Positions 7,481 through 15,384 of a stretch of 64,000 nucleotides of DNA are shown here, piece after piece. The stretch spans positions 186,001 through 250,000 of the forward strand of contig CBDCDL010000002.1 of assembly GCA_965215345.1 (NCBI GenBank), written 5' to 3'. Source of the stretch: CATQHW01 sp965215345. GTDB taxonomy: Bacteria; Spirochaetota; Spirochaetia; SZUA-6; Bin103. Numbering within the stretch: position 1 is the stretch's first letter; the number at the start of each line of letters is the position of its first letter. The translations under genes were made by a program, and so were the position numbers. Under the pieces are notes generated by a model, which saw only the letters and a program-made list of their open reading frames with translations, made no database searches and was not told the DNA's origin.

Positions 7481-8489
7481 CCGCGAGGCGGGCGGCGGCA
7501 CCGGCGCCGCCTGGCTGCAGCGCAACACCTACCATCACTCCGACTTCGATGACCTGGGCGCGCTGGTGGCGGCCAAGGAGCGGCTTGGCGCCTCCATCTC
7601 GCTGTGCATTCCGGCCCTGAACGAGGAGCTCACCATCGGCAAGGAGGTCGTCGTCTTTCGTTCCGAGCTCATGCAGCGCTATCCGCTGATCGACGAGATC
7701 GCCGTGCTCGACTCCGACTCCCAGGACGCCACGCGGGAGGTCGCCCGCGACTTCGGTGCCGACGTCTACCTGGCAGACGAGATCCTCCCGCACCTGCCGC
7801 GCCACCGCGGCAAGGGCGAGAACCTGTGGAAGGCGATCTACCAGCTCCGAGGCGACATCATCGTCTACATCGACGCCGACATCCGCAACATCCATCCCCG
7901 TTTCGTGTACGGGCTGGTCGGCCCGCTGCTGGCGCGCCCCGAAGTCGGCTACGTCAAGGCGTTCTACGACCGTCCGGTGGCGATGCCGAAGGAGATGCGG
8001 CCCACCGGCGGCGGCCGCGTCACCGAGATCCTGGTGCGGCCGCTGTTCTCGCTGTTCTTCCCGGAGCTGGCCACGATCATCCAGCCCCTGTCGGGCGAGT
8101 ACGCGGCGCGGCGCAGCGTACTCGAACAGCTCCCGTTCCCGGTCGGCTACGGCGTGGAGACCTCGCACCTGATCGACATCTACCACCGGCACGGGCTCGA
8201 CGCGATCGCCCAGACCGACCTGGACCGGCGCGTGCACTACAACCAGGACACGCAGGCGCTGGGCAAGATGGCGTTCCGGATCCTGCAGGCGTTCCTGCGC
8301 CGGGCGGCCGCGCACGGAACGATCGGGGCGACGCCGGATCTCGGCACGGCGCTGCACCAGTTCCGGTCACGGGACCGGGACTACGAGCACATCGTGAGCG
8401 AGATCGAGGAGATCGAGCGCCCGCCGATGATCGAGTTGCCGGAGTACCGCCGGCGGCGCGCCGGGCTGTCGCGGGAGCGCTACCGATAG
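7470..8489 (+). CDS. gpgS: Glucosyl-3-phosphoglycerate synthase
   Basis: Transfers glucose from an NDP-glucose donor to 3-phosphoglycerate, the first step to glucosylglycerate, a compatible solute in many salt- or nitrogen-stressed bacteria. It is a 339-aa GT-A enzyme (GT81-like). Visible motifs are SLCIPALNEELTIG, the DSDS stretch, the metal-binding IVYIDADIRNIHPRF, and GRVTEILVRPLFSLFFPEL with the substrate-loop text GEYAARR. The GTG start at 7470 is chosen because the family N-terminus (WLQRNTYHHSDF) follows shortly. No GpgP-type phosphatase is visible nearby. The stop codon forms part of a shared terminator-like hairpin with the next, convergent gene. Confidence 0.88.
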   Translation: MSTDREAGGGTGAAWLQRNTYHHSDFDDLGALVAAKERLGASISLCIPALNEELTIGKEVVVFRSELMQRYPLIDEIAVLDSDSQDATREVARDFGADVYLADEILPHLPRHRGKGENLWKAIYQLRGDIIVYIDADIRNIHPRFVYGLVGPLLARPEVGYVKAFYDRPVAMPKEMRPTGGGRVTEILVRPLFSLFFPELATIIQPLSGEYAARRSVLEQLPFPVGYGVETSHLIDIYHRHGLDAIAQTDLDRRVHYNQDTQALGKMAFRILQAFLRRAAAHGTIGATPDLGTALHQFRSRDRDYEHIVSEIEEIERPPMIELPEYRRRRAGLSRERYR

Positions 8490-8536
8490 GAGCCTGTCGG
8501 ATGTGCCGCGCCAGCGGGAAGGCCGACAGACTCCTA
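8487..8536. terminator. Bidirectional hairpin containing both stop codons
   Basis: The arms TAGGAGCCTGTCGG (8487-8500) and CCGACAGACTCCTA (8523-8536) form a 14-bp inverted repeat with one mismatch and a 22-nt loop. The TAG of gpgS and the TAG of the convergent penicillin acylase gene are the outer ends of the two arms. There is no T-tract on either side, so termination would be Rho-assisted or by structure alone. Confidence 0.6.
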
Positions 8537-10726
8537 TTCCTTCGGTCCCACCAGGCGGTAACGGCCGGCCGCCCAGTCGCTGACGCCGTGCCGGTAGTGC
8601 TTCGACGACGGACGTCCGCTGGCGCCGCCGGGCATCGCCGTGAAGGCGATCTCGTCGGCGAAGTCCACGATCAGCCGGTACGACGGACCCGCCGCCTTGG
8701 CGCGGCGGCCGAAGCGGTTTCCCTGCTGGACGGTCGAGGCGTCGCCGCGCGCCAGATAGGGTCCCGCCCGCAGAAAGCGCCCGATCGGCGTTTCGCCAAG
8801 CAGCACGTGGTTGACGACGATCGGGTCCTCTCCCCAGGGCGGCTGTTCCGCCCCCACCCAGTCCAGGACGGCCGGCACGATCGTGTCCCAGTCGACCGCC
8901 GCGAACGGCGGACGGGCGGCGATCCACGCCTCCTCGACGAGCCGGAAGTTGAACGTGAAGAACGGACTGTCGTCGGCGGCTGCCAGCGTCCCGGCCGGGA
9001 ACAGCACGGCCCGGCAGGTCGCCAGCAGAAGACCATGGACGAACCGGGAGAACGAGGTCGCCTCGCGGCTGTCGGACTCCATGCGGCAGTCCCAGGACAA
9101 CAGCCGGCGGCCGAGCGGATGCAGGCGCAGGCGGTCGCGCAGAAAGCGCAGGATCCGCTCCGCGCGCAGCGAGTACACGTCGGCCTGGATCCGCATCATG
9201 TCACGCTCGGTCAGCGGTCCGCCGGTTCCGTCGTGACCGGCCCGCAGCATCTGCCGGATCCGGTCGGCGCGGTCGGCTGACGCGGTCATGGTCTGCGCCG
9301 AACCGTCGCCGTCGAACCGCTGATTTGCCACGACCAGGATGCCGGACGCAGGATCGCGCTCCGGCGGAAACCGGGCGGCCTCCCACAGCCCGTCCCAACC
9401 CACGCCGTCCCGCCATGCCGGTATCGGCAGCAGGCCGCTCAGGCCTCCGCCGCGAACGGGAACCGCAGCGTTCATGCGCCGGCCGATGCGGCCGTTCCGG
9501 TCGGACAGCACCCAGTGGAGGCCCGGCAGATGGATCGTATCGATCGCCGCCAGCCCTTCCTCCAGGTCGCGGGCGGCGTTCAGCGCGACGATCCCGGCCA
9601 TGCTGCTCCCGGCCAGCGGGGCTTCGCCCGCCCAGCGGCGGGTGAGATAGCGCCCGGCCGCGTGCGGGTTGCCGGCCAGAGCGCCGTGCTCGCTCTCGTA
9701 GAAGGCGGCGAGCTCCGATCTGCCGGACCGCGTGCGGATCTCCTCCTGCCGCACCGGAAACGGGTGCCAGCGGCCGCCGCGCAGAAAGCGGCCGTCGCGG
9801 CACTCCTCCACGAACAGGTCTTCGCTGTCCGCGTGCGCATAGGTGACTCCCCACGCCAGGTTACGATTCCACCCGGACGCGAACACCGGTCCGCCGGCCA
9901 CCGTGGCTCCCATGACCCACAGTTCCGGGGTCTCCATCACCGCTTCGTACCAGACCGCCGGCAGGCTGGTGATGTCCAGGTGCGGGTCGTTGCACAGCAG
10001 CGGCTTGCCGGATGCCGTCAGCCCGCCGGCGACCGCCCATGCGTTGCTGCCGCCGGGCGACGGCGGGATCGCGATGCGCTCCTCATTCTGCCGCGCAGCC
10101 CCCAGGCCCGGCGCCCCGTGGCCATCGACCACGAGGCGCCGGTAGTCCCCCTGCCGATATCCGTCGGCGGGCCGGCCGAACAACTGCCTCCACGCACGCA
10201 GCGTTCCCGGATCGGCAGCCAGAGCCCGCGCGACCGCCAGCTCCATGTCGCCCTGACTGTCGTCGAGTCCTATGTAGGCGATGGCCCGCAGACAGCGGAG
10301 GAGGTCCGCGGGCGTGAACGGCTCGACGCGGTTGCCGGTGAGCCGCAGCTCGAACGGCCGATGGCCCCTGCCGATGACGTCGTTGAGGCCGGCGCAATAC
10401 GAGCGAACGACCGCCATGGCGTGCCCTCCCAGGCCAGCCAGATCCTCGCCCGACACCTGGTGCAGACGGAGCGCCCGCGAGCGCCGGTCGCTGTCGATGA
10501 GCTTGGGGATGTCGCCGAACGCCTCGGCCAGCCGCCCCGCGCCCAACGCACGGGTGGCGAATATCTGGAACAGGCGATCTGTCGCGTGCATGAAGCCGAG
10601 GCCGTAGTAGCCGTCGATCAGCGTCTGCGCGCGGATCCGCGGCGTGCCGGAGCTCTCACGAGCGACCTGCACGTCCTGTCCCGGAATGCGCAGTCCGCCG
10701 GGACGCGTTCGAGGGGGAAGACGCAC
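8534..10726 (-). CDS. Penicillin acylase family protein (Ntn hydrolase)
   Basis: A 730-aa N-terminal-nucleophile amidohydrolase of the penicillin G acylase/AHL acylase/cephalosporin acylase type. The spacer-to-beta-chain junction is PSPGGSNAWAVAGG, putting the catalytic serine at about residue 227, exposed by autoproteolysis after GG. The following LLCNDPHLDI matches the family's N-D-P-H-L. The alpha chain carries SGTPRIRAQTLIDGYYGLGF and MHATDRLFQI, the usual GVPHI and AQDR segments in altered form. No signal peptide is visible at the GTG start (MRLPPRTRPGGLRI), unusual because most members are periplasmic. The substrate cannot be told from sequence. Confidence 0.85.
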   Translation of the reverse strand: MRLPPRTRPGGLRIPGQDVQVARESSGTPRIRAQTLIDGYYGLGFMHATDRLFQIFATRALGAGRLAEAFGDIPKLIDSDRRSRALRLHQVSGEDLAGLGGHAMAVVRSYCAGLNDVIGRGHRPFELRLTGNRVEPFTPADLLRCLRAIAYIGLDDSQGDMELAVARALAADPGTLRAWRQLFGRPADGYRQGDYRRLVVDGHGAPGLGAARQNEERIAIPPSPGGSNAWAVAGGLTASGKPLLCNDPHLDITSLPAVWYEAVMETPELWVMGATVAGGPVFASGWNRNLAWGVTYAHADSEDLFVEECRDGRFLRGGRWHPFPVRQEEIRTRSGRSELAAFYESEHGALAGNPHAAGRYLTRRWAGEAPLAGSSMAGIVALNAARDLEEGLAAIDTIHLPGLHWVLSDRNGRIGRRMNAAVPVRGGGLSGLLPIPAWRDGVGWDGLWEAARFPPERDPASGILVVANQRFDGDGSAQTMTASADRADRIRQMLRAGHDGTGGPLTERDMMRIQADVYSLRAERILRFLRDRLRLHPLGRRLLSWDCRMESDSREATSFSRFVHGLLLATCRAVLFPAGTLAAADDSPFFTFNFRLVEEAWIAARPPFAAVDWDTIVPAVLDWVGAEQPPWGEDPIVVNHVLLGETPIGRFLRAGPYLARGDASTVQQGNRFGRRAKAAGPSYRLIVDFADEIAFTAMPGGASGRPSSKHYRHGVSDWAAGRYRLVGPKE

Positions 10727-10791
10727 GGCGTCAGGTTGGGGAAAAGCGCCAGAACAGGCAACCTGAGCCCGAGCGGTGCGGAGGCTGGCCG

Positions 10792-11508
10792 ATGACCCGC
10801 CGTGCCGATAGGATTCCGGCTCCGATGATACGCGCCGCGGCCGCGCTGGCCGCCCTGATCGTCGTCTGCACCGCCTGCCGGCAACCGCCCGCGGGACCGC
10901 AACGGCTTCCCGACGACCCGCGCGCCCGTTCCAGCTACAGCATCGGGCTGAAAGTCGGCAGCGGCCTCGCGGAGCAGCCGCTCGACCTGGACCTGTACTG
11001 GGTGGAACGCGGCATCCGCGACGCCCTGGCGGGCACGGCCATGCTCGGGCCGACGCAGACGGACGAGGCGCTGCAGGCTGCGCAGTCGATCATCCGCGCC
11101 GGCGATGCGAACGCTGCGGCCGGCGAGAAGCTGCGGAGCGAGAACCGGGGCGATCCGGACGTCACGGAGCTCGACAGCGGCGTGCAGTACCGGGTGGTAT
11201 CGTCGGGGACGGGATCGCCGCCACGCCTGGATCAGCGGGCGACTCTCCAGTACCGGGCGAGTGCCCCCGGCGGACAGGTGATCCGGGACCTGTTCGAGGC
11301 CGAGGAGACCGAGACCGCGCGGGTCGGCGACCTCATCCCGGGGCTGGTCGAGGTGCTGACGCTGATGAGCCCCCAGTCTCGCTGGGTGGTGGCCATCCCG
11401 CCCGAGCAGGCCTACGGCGAACGGGGCAGACCGCCGTTCGTCGGTCCCAACGTCACGCCGGTGTTCGATCTCCTGCTGCTGGGGATCGACGAGGGGCAGG
11501 CCCGATGA
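10792..11508 (+). CDS. FKBP-type peptidyl-prolyl isomerase, likely lipoprotein
   Basis: A 238-aa envelope protein with an N-terminal Sec signal (AAAALAALIVV) and a cysteine at 29 (VCTAC), or 26, that could be lipidated; the lipobox is relaxed, as spirochaetes allow. A helical FKBP_N-like segment (DDPRARSSYSIGLKVGSGL) precedes the C-terminal FKBP domain, which ends in VAIPPEQAYGERGRPPFVGPN and FDLLLL. That domain is compact, with several canonical aromatic residues missing, so it may chaperone more than catalyse. ATG 10792 has a GGAGG at 10780-10784 with 7-nt spacing, better than ATG 10825. It overlaps mtaB by ATGA. Confidence 0.8.
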   Translation: MTRRADRIPAPMIRAAAALAALIVVCTACRQPPAGPQRLPDDPRARSSYSIGLKVGSGLAEQPLDLDLYWVERGIRDALAGTAMLGPTQTDEALQAAQSIIRAGDANAAAGEKLRSENRGDPDVTELDSGVQYRVVSSGTGSPPRLDQRATLQYRASAPGGQVIRDLFEAEETETARVGDLIPGLVEVLTLMSPQSRWVVAIPPEQAYGERGRPPFVGPNVTPVFDLLLLGIDEGQAR

Positions 11509-12875
11509 ACGCAGCGAGCCGCGCCCGGCGCGTCTCGGTCGAGACGCTGGGCTGCCGCCTCAACGCCTACGAGAGCGACGCCCTCAAGGCGGATTTCGCC
11601 GAGCGCGGCTATCGCGTGGTCGAACCGGGGGCGGCCGCCGACGTGGTGATCGTCAACAGTTGCACCGTGACGGACCAGGCCGACCGCAAGTCGCGCAACG
11701 CGCTGTACCGGGCCGGACGCTCCGGCGGCCCGCGGGACGGCCGGCAGCCCCTGGTCGTGGCCACCGGCTGCATGGCGACCGGCCAGCGGGCGACCGTCGC
11801 CGACCTGCCGGGCGTGGACTACGTGGTCGACAACGAGCACAAGGCCGGCATCGCTGCCCTGGTCGAAGCCCACCGTGCCGGCGAGATCGCCGCGGCGTCC
11901 GCGCTCCCGGCCGGCCCGTTCGCGTTCCGCGGCGGCGAGCATGCCGCCCGCGCGCGGCGCTTTCTCAAGGTCCAGGACGGCTGCGACAATCGCTGCAGCT
12001 TCTGCATCATCCCGTTCGTGCGAGGCCGCGCGGTGAGCCGGCCGCTCGCGGCGATCCTCGACGAGGCGCGCGCCATCGTCGACGACGGCTTCCACGAGAT
12101 CGTCATCACCGGCGTGAACCTGGGCCGGTACCAGGACAGCGGAACGGGCTTCGCGGCGATGCTCGAGGCGGTGCTTGCGTTGCCCGGCGACTTCCGCGTG
12201 CGGCTGTCCTCGCTGGAGCCGGACCTGCAGGTCGAGCCGGCGATCGACCTGCTTGCCGACGACCGCCTCTGCCCCCACCTGCACCTGTGCCTGCAGTCAG
12301 GCTCCGACCGCGTGTTGCTGGCCATGCGCCGGCTCTACGACCTGCGGACGTTCGAGCGGCTGCTCGATCGCGCGCGCCGCATCCGAGGCGACCTGAACGC
12401 CACCACCGACATCCTGGTGGGTTTCCCCGGCGAGACCGACGAGGACTTCGAAGACACCTGCCGCGCGGTGCGGGCCCTCGCCTTCACCCACTGTCACACC
12501 TTCCGGTTCGCACGGCGCGAAGGCACGCGCGCCGCCCGCATGGCCGGGCAGGTGGACGAACGGGTCAAGCAGCGCCGCAGCGCCGCGGTGCGCCGGCTGG
12601 CCGCCGCCAACCGCGACGCCTACCTGCGGAGCCTGTCCGGCGCCCGGCAGCGGCTGCTGGTCGAATCGGTCGAGGACGGGATCGCGCGCGGGTACGGGGA
12701 GTGCTACGTGCCGATCGAGGCGCCGTGCGGCGACCCCGGCCTGACGCGCGGTTTCCTGGACGTGCGCATCGACCGCCATCCCACTCCGGAGAGCGGCGCA
12801 CTCGCGGCCACGGCCCTCGGCAACGCTGCGGTCACGGGCGCCGCCGGCCGAAGAACAGCCGTCCGCCCCACTTGA
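11505..12875 (+). CDS. mtaB: tRNA threonylcarbamoyladenosine methylthiotransferase MtaB
   Basis: Radical-SAM enzyme that adds a methylthio group to t6A37 of tRNAs reading ANN codons. The N-terminal UPF0004 domain has three cluster cysteines (Cys17 in TLGCRLN, Cys53 in NSCTVT, Cys89 in ATGCMA), and the radical-SAM motif reads VQDGCDNRCSFC (Cys160, 164, 167). The LGCRLN and NSCTVTDQADRKSR texts separate MtaB from MiaB and RimO. A TRAM-like C-terminal part follows. At 456 aa it has normal length. The start overlaps the upstream stop as ATGA, and the 3' end overlaps a convergent membrane-protein gene by 44 bp. Confidence 0.92.
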   Translation: MNAASRARRVSVETLGCRLNAYESDALKADFAERGYRVVEPGAAADVVIVNSCTVTDQADRKSRNALYRAGRSGGPRDGRQPLVVATGCMATGQRATVADLPGVDYVVDNEHKAGIAALVEAHRAGEIAAASALPAGPFAFRGGEHAARARRFLKVQDGCDNRCSFCIIPFVRGRAVSRPLAAILDEARAIVDDGFHEIVITGVNLGRYQDSGTGFAAMLEAVLALPGDFRVRLSSLEPDLQVEPAIDLLADDRLCPHLHLCLQSGSDRVLLAMRRLYDLRTFERLLDRARRIRGDLNATTDILVGFPGETDEDFEDTCRAVRALAFTHCHTFRFARREGTRAARMAGQVDERVKQRRSAAVRRLAAANRDAYLRSLSGARQRLLVESVEDGIARGYGECYVPIEAPCGDPGLTRGFLDVRIDRHPTPESGALAATALGNAAVTGAAGRRTAVRPT

Positions 12876-13350
12876 ACAGCGCGAACAGCGCTGCGACCAG
12901 CACGAAGAACCAGATCATCGGCGCACCGAAGAACAGCCAGACGCGCAGGCGCAGCATCACGAACGCCACCAGGAAGGCGACCAGCAGCATGGTCATGAGC
13001 CCGGTCAGCCGGTTGAAGCCGGGCACGCTGTCGAAGTCGACGTTGCGCCGCATCACGCCCAGGGTGGCTGCCATCGCCACGATCGGCGCCAGGTAGATGA
13101 CCACGTTGACGTCGAGCAGATTCTCCCCGGAGAAGAACAGGGCGTAGGCCACCAGCACGGCGGCGAACGTCCCGGGCACGCAGGCGGCATACACCATCAC
13201 CGCGTACAGGTAGCGCCAGGGCGCCCGTTCGCCGCGTCCACGGCCGTGCAGCACGCCGATCAGCGCCGTGACGATCACGACGGCAGAGAACCCGACCAGC
13301 AACGGCATGCGCACCGAGTCGGCCGCCGCGATCAGCTCGCGCAGGGTCAC
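12832..13350 (-). CDS. Four-helix integral membrane protein of unknown function
   Basis: A 172-aa inner-membrane protein with four hydrophobic spans: about residues 17-33 (LLVGFSAVVIVTALIGV), 48-72 (LYAVMVYAACVPGTFAAVLV), 80-97 (VNVVIYLAPIVAMAATL) and a long C-terminal stretch of about 118-160 that may hold two. It ends in a basic tail. I do not recognise a family. It is convergent with and overlaps mtaB by 44 bp, and is divergent (48 bp) from the uracil-DNA glycosylase gene. Coding is supported by length and the coherent membrane pattern. Confidence 0.7.
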   Translation of the reverse strand: MTLRELIAAADSVRMPLLVGFSAVVIVTALIGVLHGRGRGERAPWRYLYAVMVYAACVPGTFAAVLVAYALFFSGENLLDVNVVIYLAPIVAMAATLGVMRRNVDFDSVPGFNRLTGLMTMLLVAFLVAFVMLRLRVWLFFGAPMIWFFVLVAALFALFKWGGRLFFGRRRP

Positions 13351-13398
13351 GAGCGGAGAATACCAGGAACGCCGGCCGCTCTGTTATGGTGGCCGGGT

Positions 13399-14184
13399 AT
13401 GGCTGGGCCTGCGGCGGAGGCGTTGCTCGCGGCCGCTGAGGAACTGGCAACGGCCGCCGACGCGGCGGCCTTCGGGCCGCCGGTCGCGTGCGTCTACAAC
13501 CCGCTGCGATACGCGGGCGCCGCGTATCGGCGCTACATCACCGACTACGCGAAGGATGACATCCGCGCGGTCTTCCTGGGCATGAATCCCGGCCCGTTCG
13601 GGATGGTGCAGACCGGCATCCCCTTCGGGGACGTGCGCACCGTGACCGACTGGCTGGGCATCGCCGACGACGTGTCGCCGCCCCCGCCCCCGCGCCAGCA
13701 CCCGGCACGGCCGGTGCTCGGCTTCGCCTGCACGCGGGTCGAGATTTCGGGATCGCGCCTGTGGGGGCTGTTCACCGAGCGCTTCGGCACGCCGGACCGG
13801 TTCTTCGCAGAACATTTCGTCCTCAACTACTGCCCGCTCGCCTTCCTGGACGACACCGGCCGCAACATCACCCCGGACAAGCTCTCGGGGCCGGCCATGA
13901 GAGCGCTGCAGGCCGCCTGCGACCACCACCTGAGGGCGGCGGTGGCGGCGCTGCGGCCCCGGTGGGTAATCGCCCTCGGCGTCTACGCCGAGCGGAGAGC
14001 CCGTGGAGCCCTTCCCGAAGGACAGCGCGTGAGCGAAGCGAACCTCACTCCCGGAGTGATCCGCCTGCTCCACCCCAGCCCCGCCAATCCGCGCGCCAAC
14101 GCCGGATGGGCGGAGCAGGCAACCGCCGAACTGATCAGGGCCGGCATCTGGGACGAACGAACGGTATACGTCGCGTCACGTTAG
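13399..14184 (+). CDS. SMUG1-type uracil-DNA glycosylase
   Basis: Base-excision repair enzyme that removes uracil (and oxidised pyrimidines such as 5-hydroxymethyluracil) from single- or double-stranded DNA. The 261-aa protein carries the SMUG1 signatures in order: CVYNPLRYAG, the active-site loop FLGMNPGPFGMVQTGIPFG, HPARPVLGFACTRVEISGSRLW, FVLNYCPLAFLDDTGRNITP and the C-terminal LLHPSPANPRANAGW, which holds the catalytic His and the intercalation loop. Start ATG 13399 is chosen because homology begins about 30 residues later and an upstream extension looks like shadow. SMUG1 is classically animal but occurs patchily in bacteria, so transfer is possible. Confidence 0.9.
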   Translation: MAGPAAEALLAAAEELATAADAAAFGPPVACVYNPLRYAGAAYRRYITDYAKDDIRAVFLGMNPGPFGMVQTGIPFGDVRTVTDWLGIADDVSPPPPPRQHPARPVLGFACTRVEISGSRLWGLFTERFGTPDRFFAEHFVLNYCPLAFLDDTGRNITPDKLSGPAMRALQAACDHHLRAAVAALRPRWVIALGVYAERRARGALPEGQRVSEANLTPGVIRLLHPSPANPRANAGWAEQATAELIRAGIWDERTVYVASR

Positions 14185-14194
14185 AGTACGCGGC

Positions 14195-15331
14195 ATGTAC
14201 GACGACATCGCCACCCTGACCGACGGACGCACGGGCCGTTGCTCCTCGTGGGACACCGCTGGCCGCAACCAGGACCGCTGGCTCATCGGTCCCGGCGAGA
14301 CCCGGGTGCTGGCGGACATCGAGGGTCCCGGCATGATCACGCACCTGTGGTTCACCCAGCGCGACCACTACCGCGAGTGCCTGCTTCGCATCACCTGGGA
14401 CGACGCTCCGCACCCCAGCGTGGCGGCGCCGCTCGGCGACTTCTTCTGCCTGGGGCACGGCATCGTCGCGAGCTTCCAGTCGGCGCTGTTCACGGCGTCG
14501 ACCGCGCATGAAAACCGCTTCGATTCCGGCTGCGCGCTCAACTCCTACGTGCCGATGCCGTTCCGAAGGCGCGCCCTGGTGGAGCTCGTGAACGAGAGCT
14601 CGGAGGAGCACCTGCAGTACTTCTACGTCGACTACGAGCGGCTGCCCGAAGCGCGCGAGGACGCCGGGTACTTCCACGCCGAGTTCCGGCGCGCCAATCC
14701 TTTCGGCGGCTGGGGGCACGAGATCCCCGTCAACACGCCGGAATCCAGCATCGTCAACCGCGCCCGCACCGCGTGGGAGAACAACTACGTGATCCTGGAC
14801 ACGCACGGGCGCGGCCACTACCTGGGCTGCAACCTGTCGGTGACCAACTTCCAGGGCACGTGGTGGGGCGAAGGGGACGACATGATCTGGGTGGACGGCT
14901 ACCGCTGGCCGCCGGACCTGCACGGCACCGGCAGCGAGGACTACCTCAACCAGGCGTGGGGGATGCAGGACAACGCTTTCCTCCGCAACGGCTCATCGAT
15001 CTTCGAGAAGAACACCGGCGGCTACCAGACCAGCTACGTGCTGCACCTGGAGAACCCCGTGCGCTTCCGCAAGGAGATCAAGGTCACCATCGAGCACGGA
15101 CACGGCAATCACTTGGCCAACGAGATGTCTTCCACCGCCTACTGGTACGCAGCCGAGCCCGCCGCGGCCGTTCAGCCGCCGCCTGTGGCGCAGCGTCTGC
15201 CGGTGCTGCGGGACAACCAGGGCACGTGGCTGCACGACCCGGCACGCCGGCACCCCGGGCGCACGGTGCCCGTGAATGCGGAGATGCGCCGCATGAAGGA
15301 ACGGGCGGCCCGCCGGCCGCAAGCCGGATAG
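14195..15331 (+). CDS. DUF2961 / glycoside hydrolase family 172-like protein
   Basis: A 378-aa protein of the DUF2961 family, now linked to GH172 enzymes acting on fructo- or arabinofuranosides. Family texts include GPGMITHLWFTQRD near the N-terminus, WWGEGDDMIWVDG, DLHGTGSEDYLNQAWGM (the conserved GTGSEDY with probable catalytic acids) and a C-terminal GHGNHLANEMSSTAYWY. No signal peptide is visible, so it is likely cytoplasmic. It begins 10 bp after the uracil-DNA glycosylase stop. The enzyme's real substrate cannot be told. Confidence 0.85.
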   Translation: MYDDIATLTDGRTGRCSSWDTAGRNQDRWLIGPGETRVLADIEGPGMITHLWFTQRDHYRECLLRITWDDAPHPSVAAPLGDFFCLGHGIVASFQSALFTASTAHENRFDSGCALNSYVPMPFRRRALVELVNESSEEHLQYFYVDYERLPEAREDAGYFHAEFRRANPFGGWGHEIPVNTPESSIVNRARTAWENNYVILDTHGRGHYLGCNLSVTNFQGTWWGEGDDMIWVDGYRWPPDLHGTGSEDYLNQAWGMQDNAFLRNGSSIFEKNTGGYQTSYVLHLENPVRFRKEIKVTIEHGHGNHLANEMSSTAYWYAAEPAAAVQPPPVAQRLPVLRDNQGTWLHDPARRHPGRTVPVNAEMRRMKERAARRPQAG

Positions 15332-15384
15332 CGCGAACGGAGTGCGACAATCGGCACGGTCTTCCGGCCTGCCAGGACCTGCGC

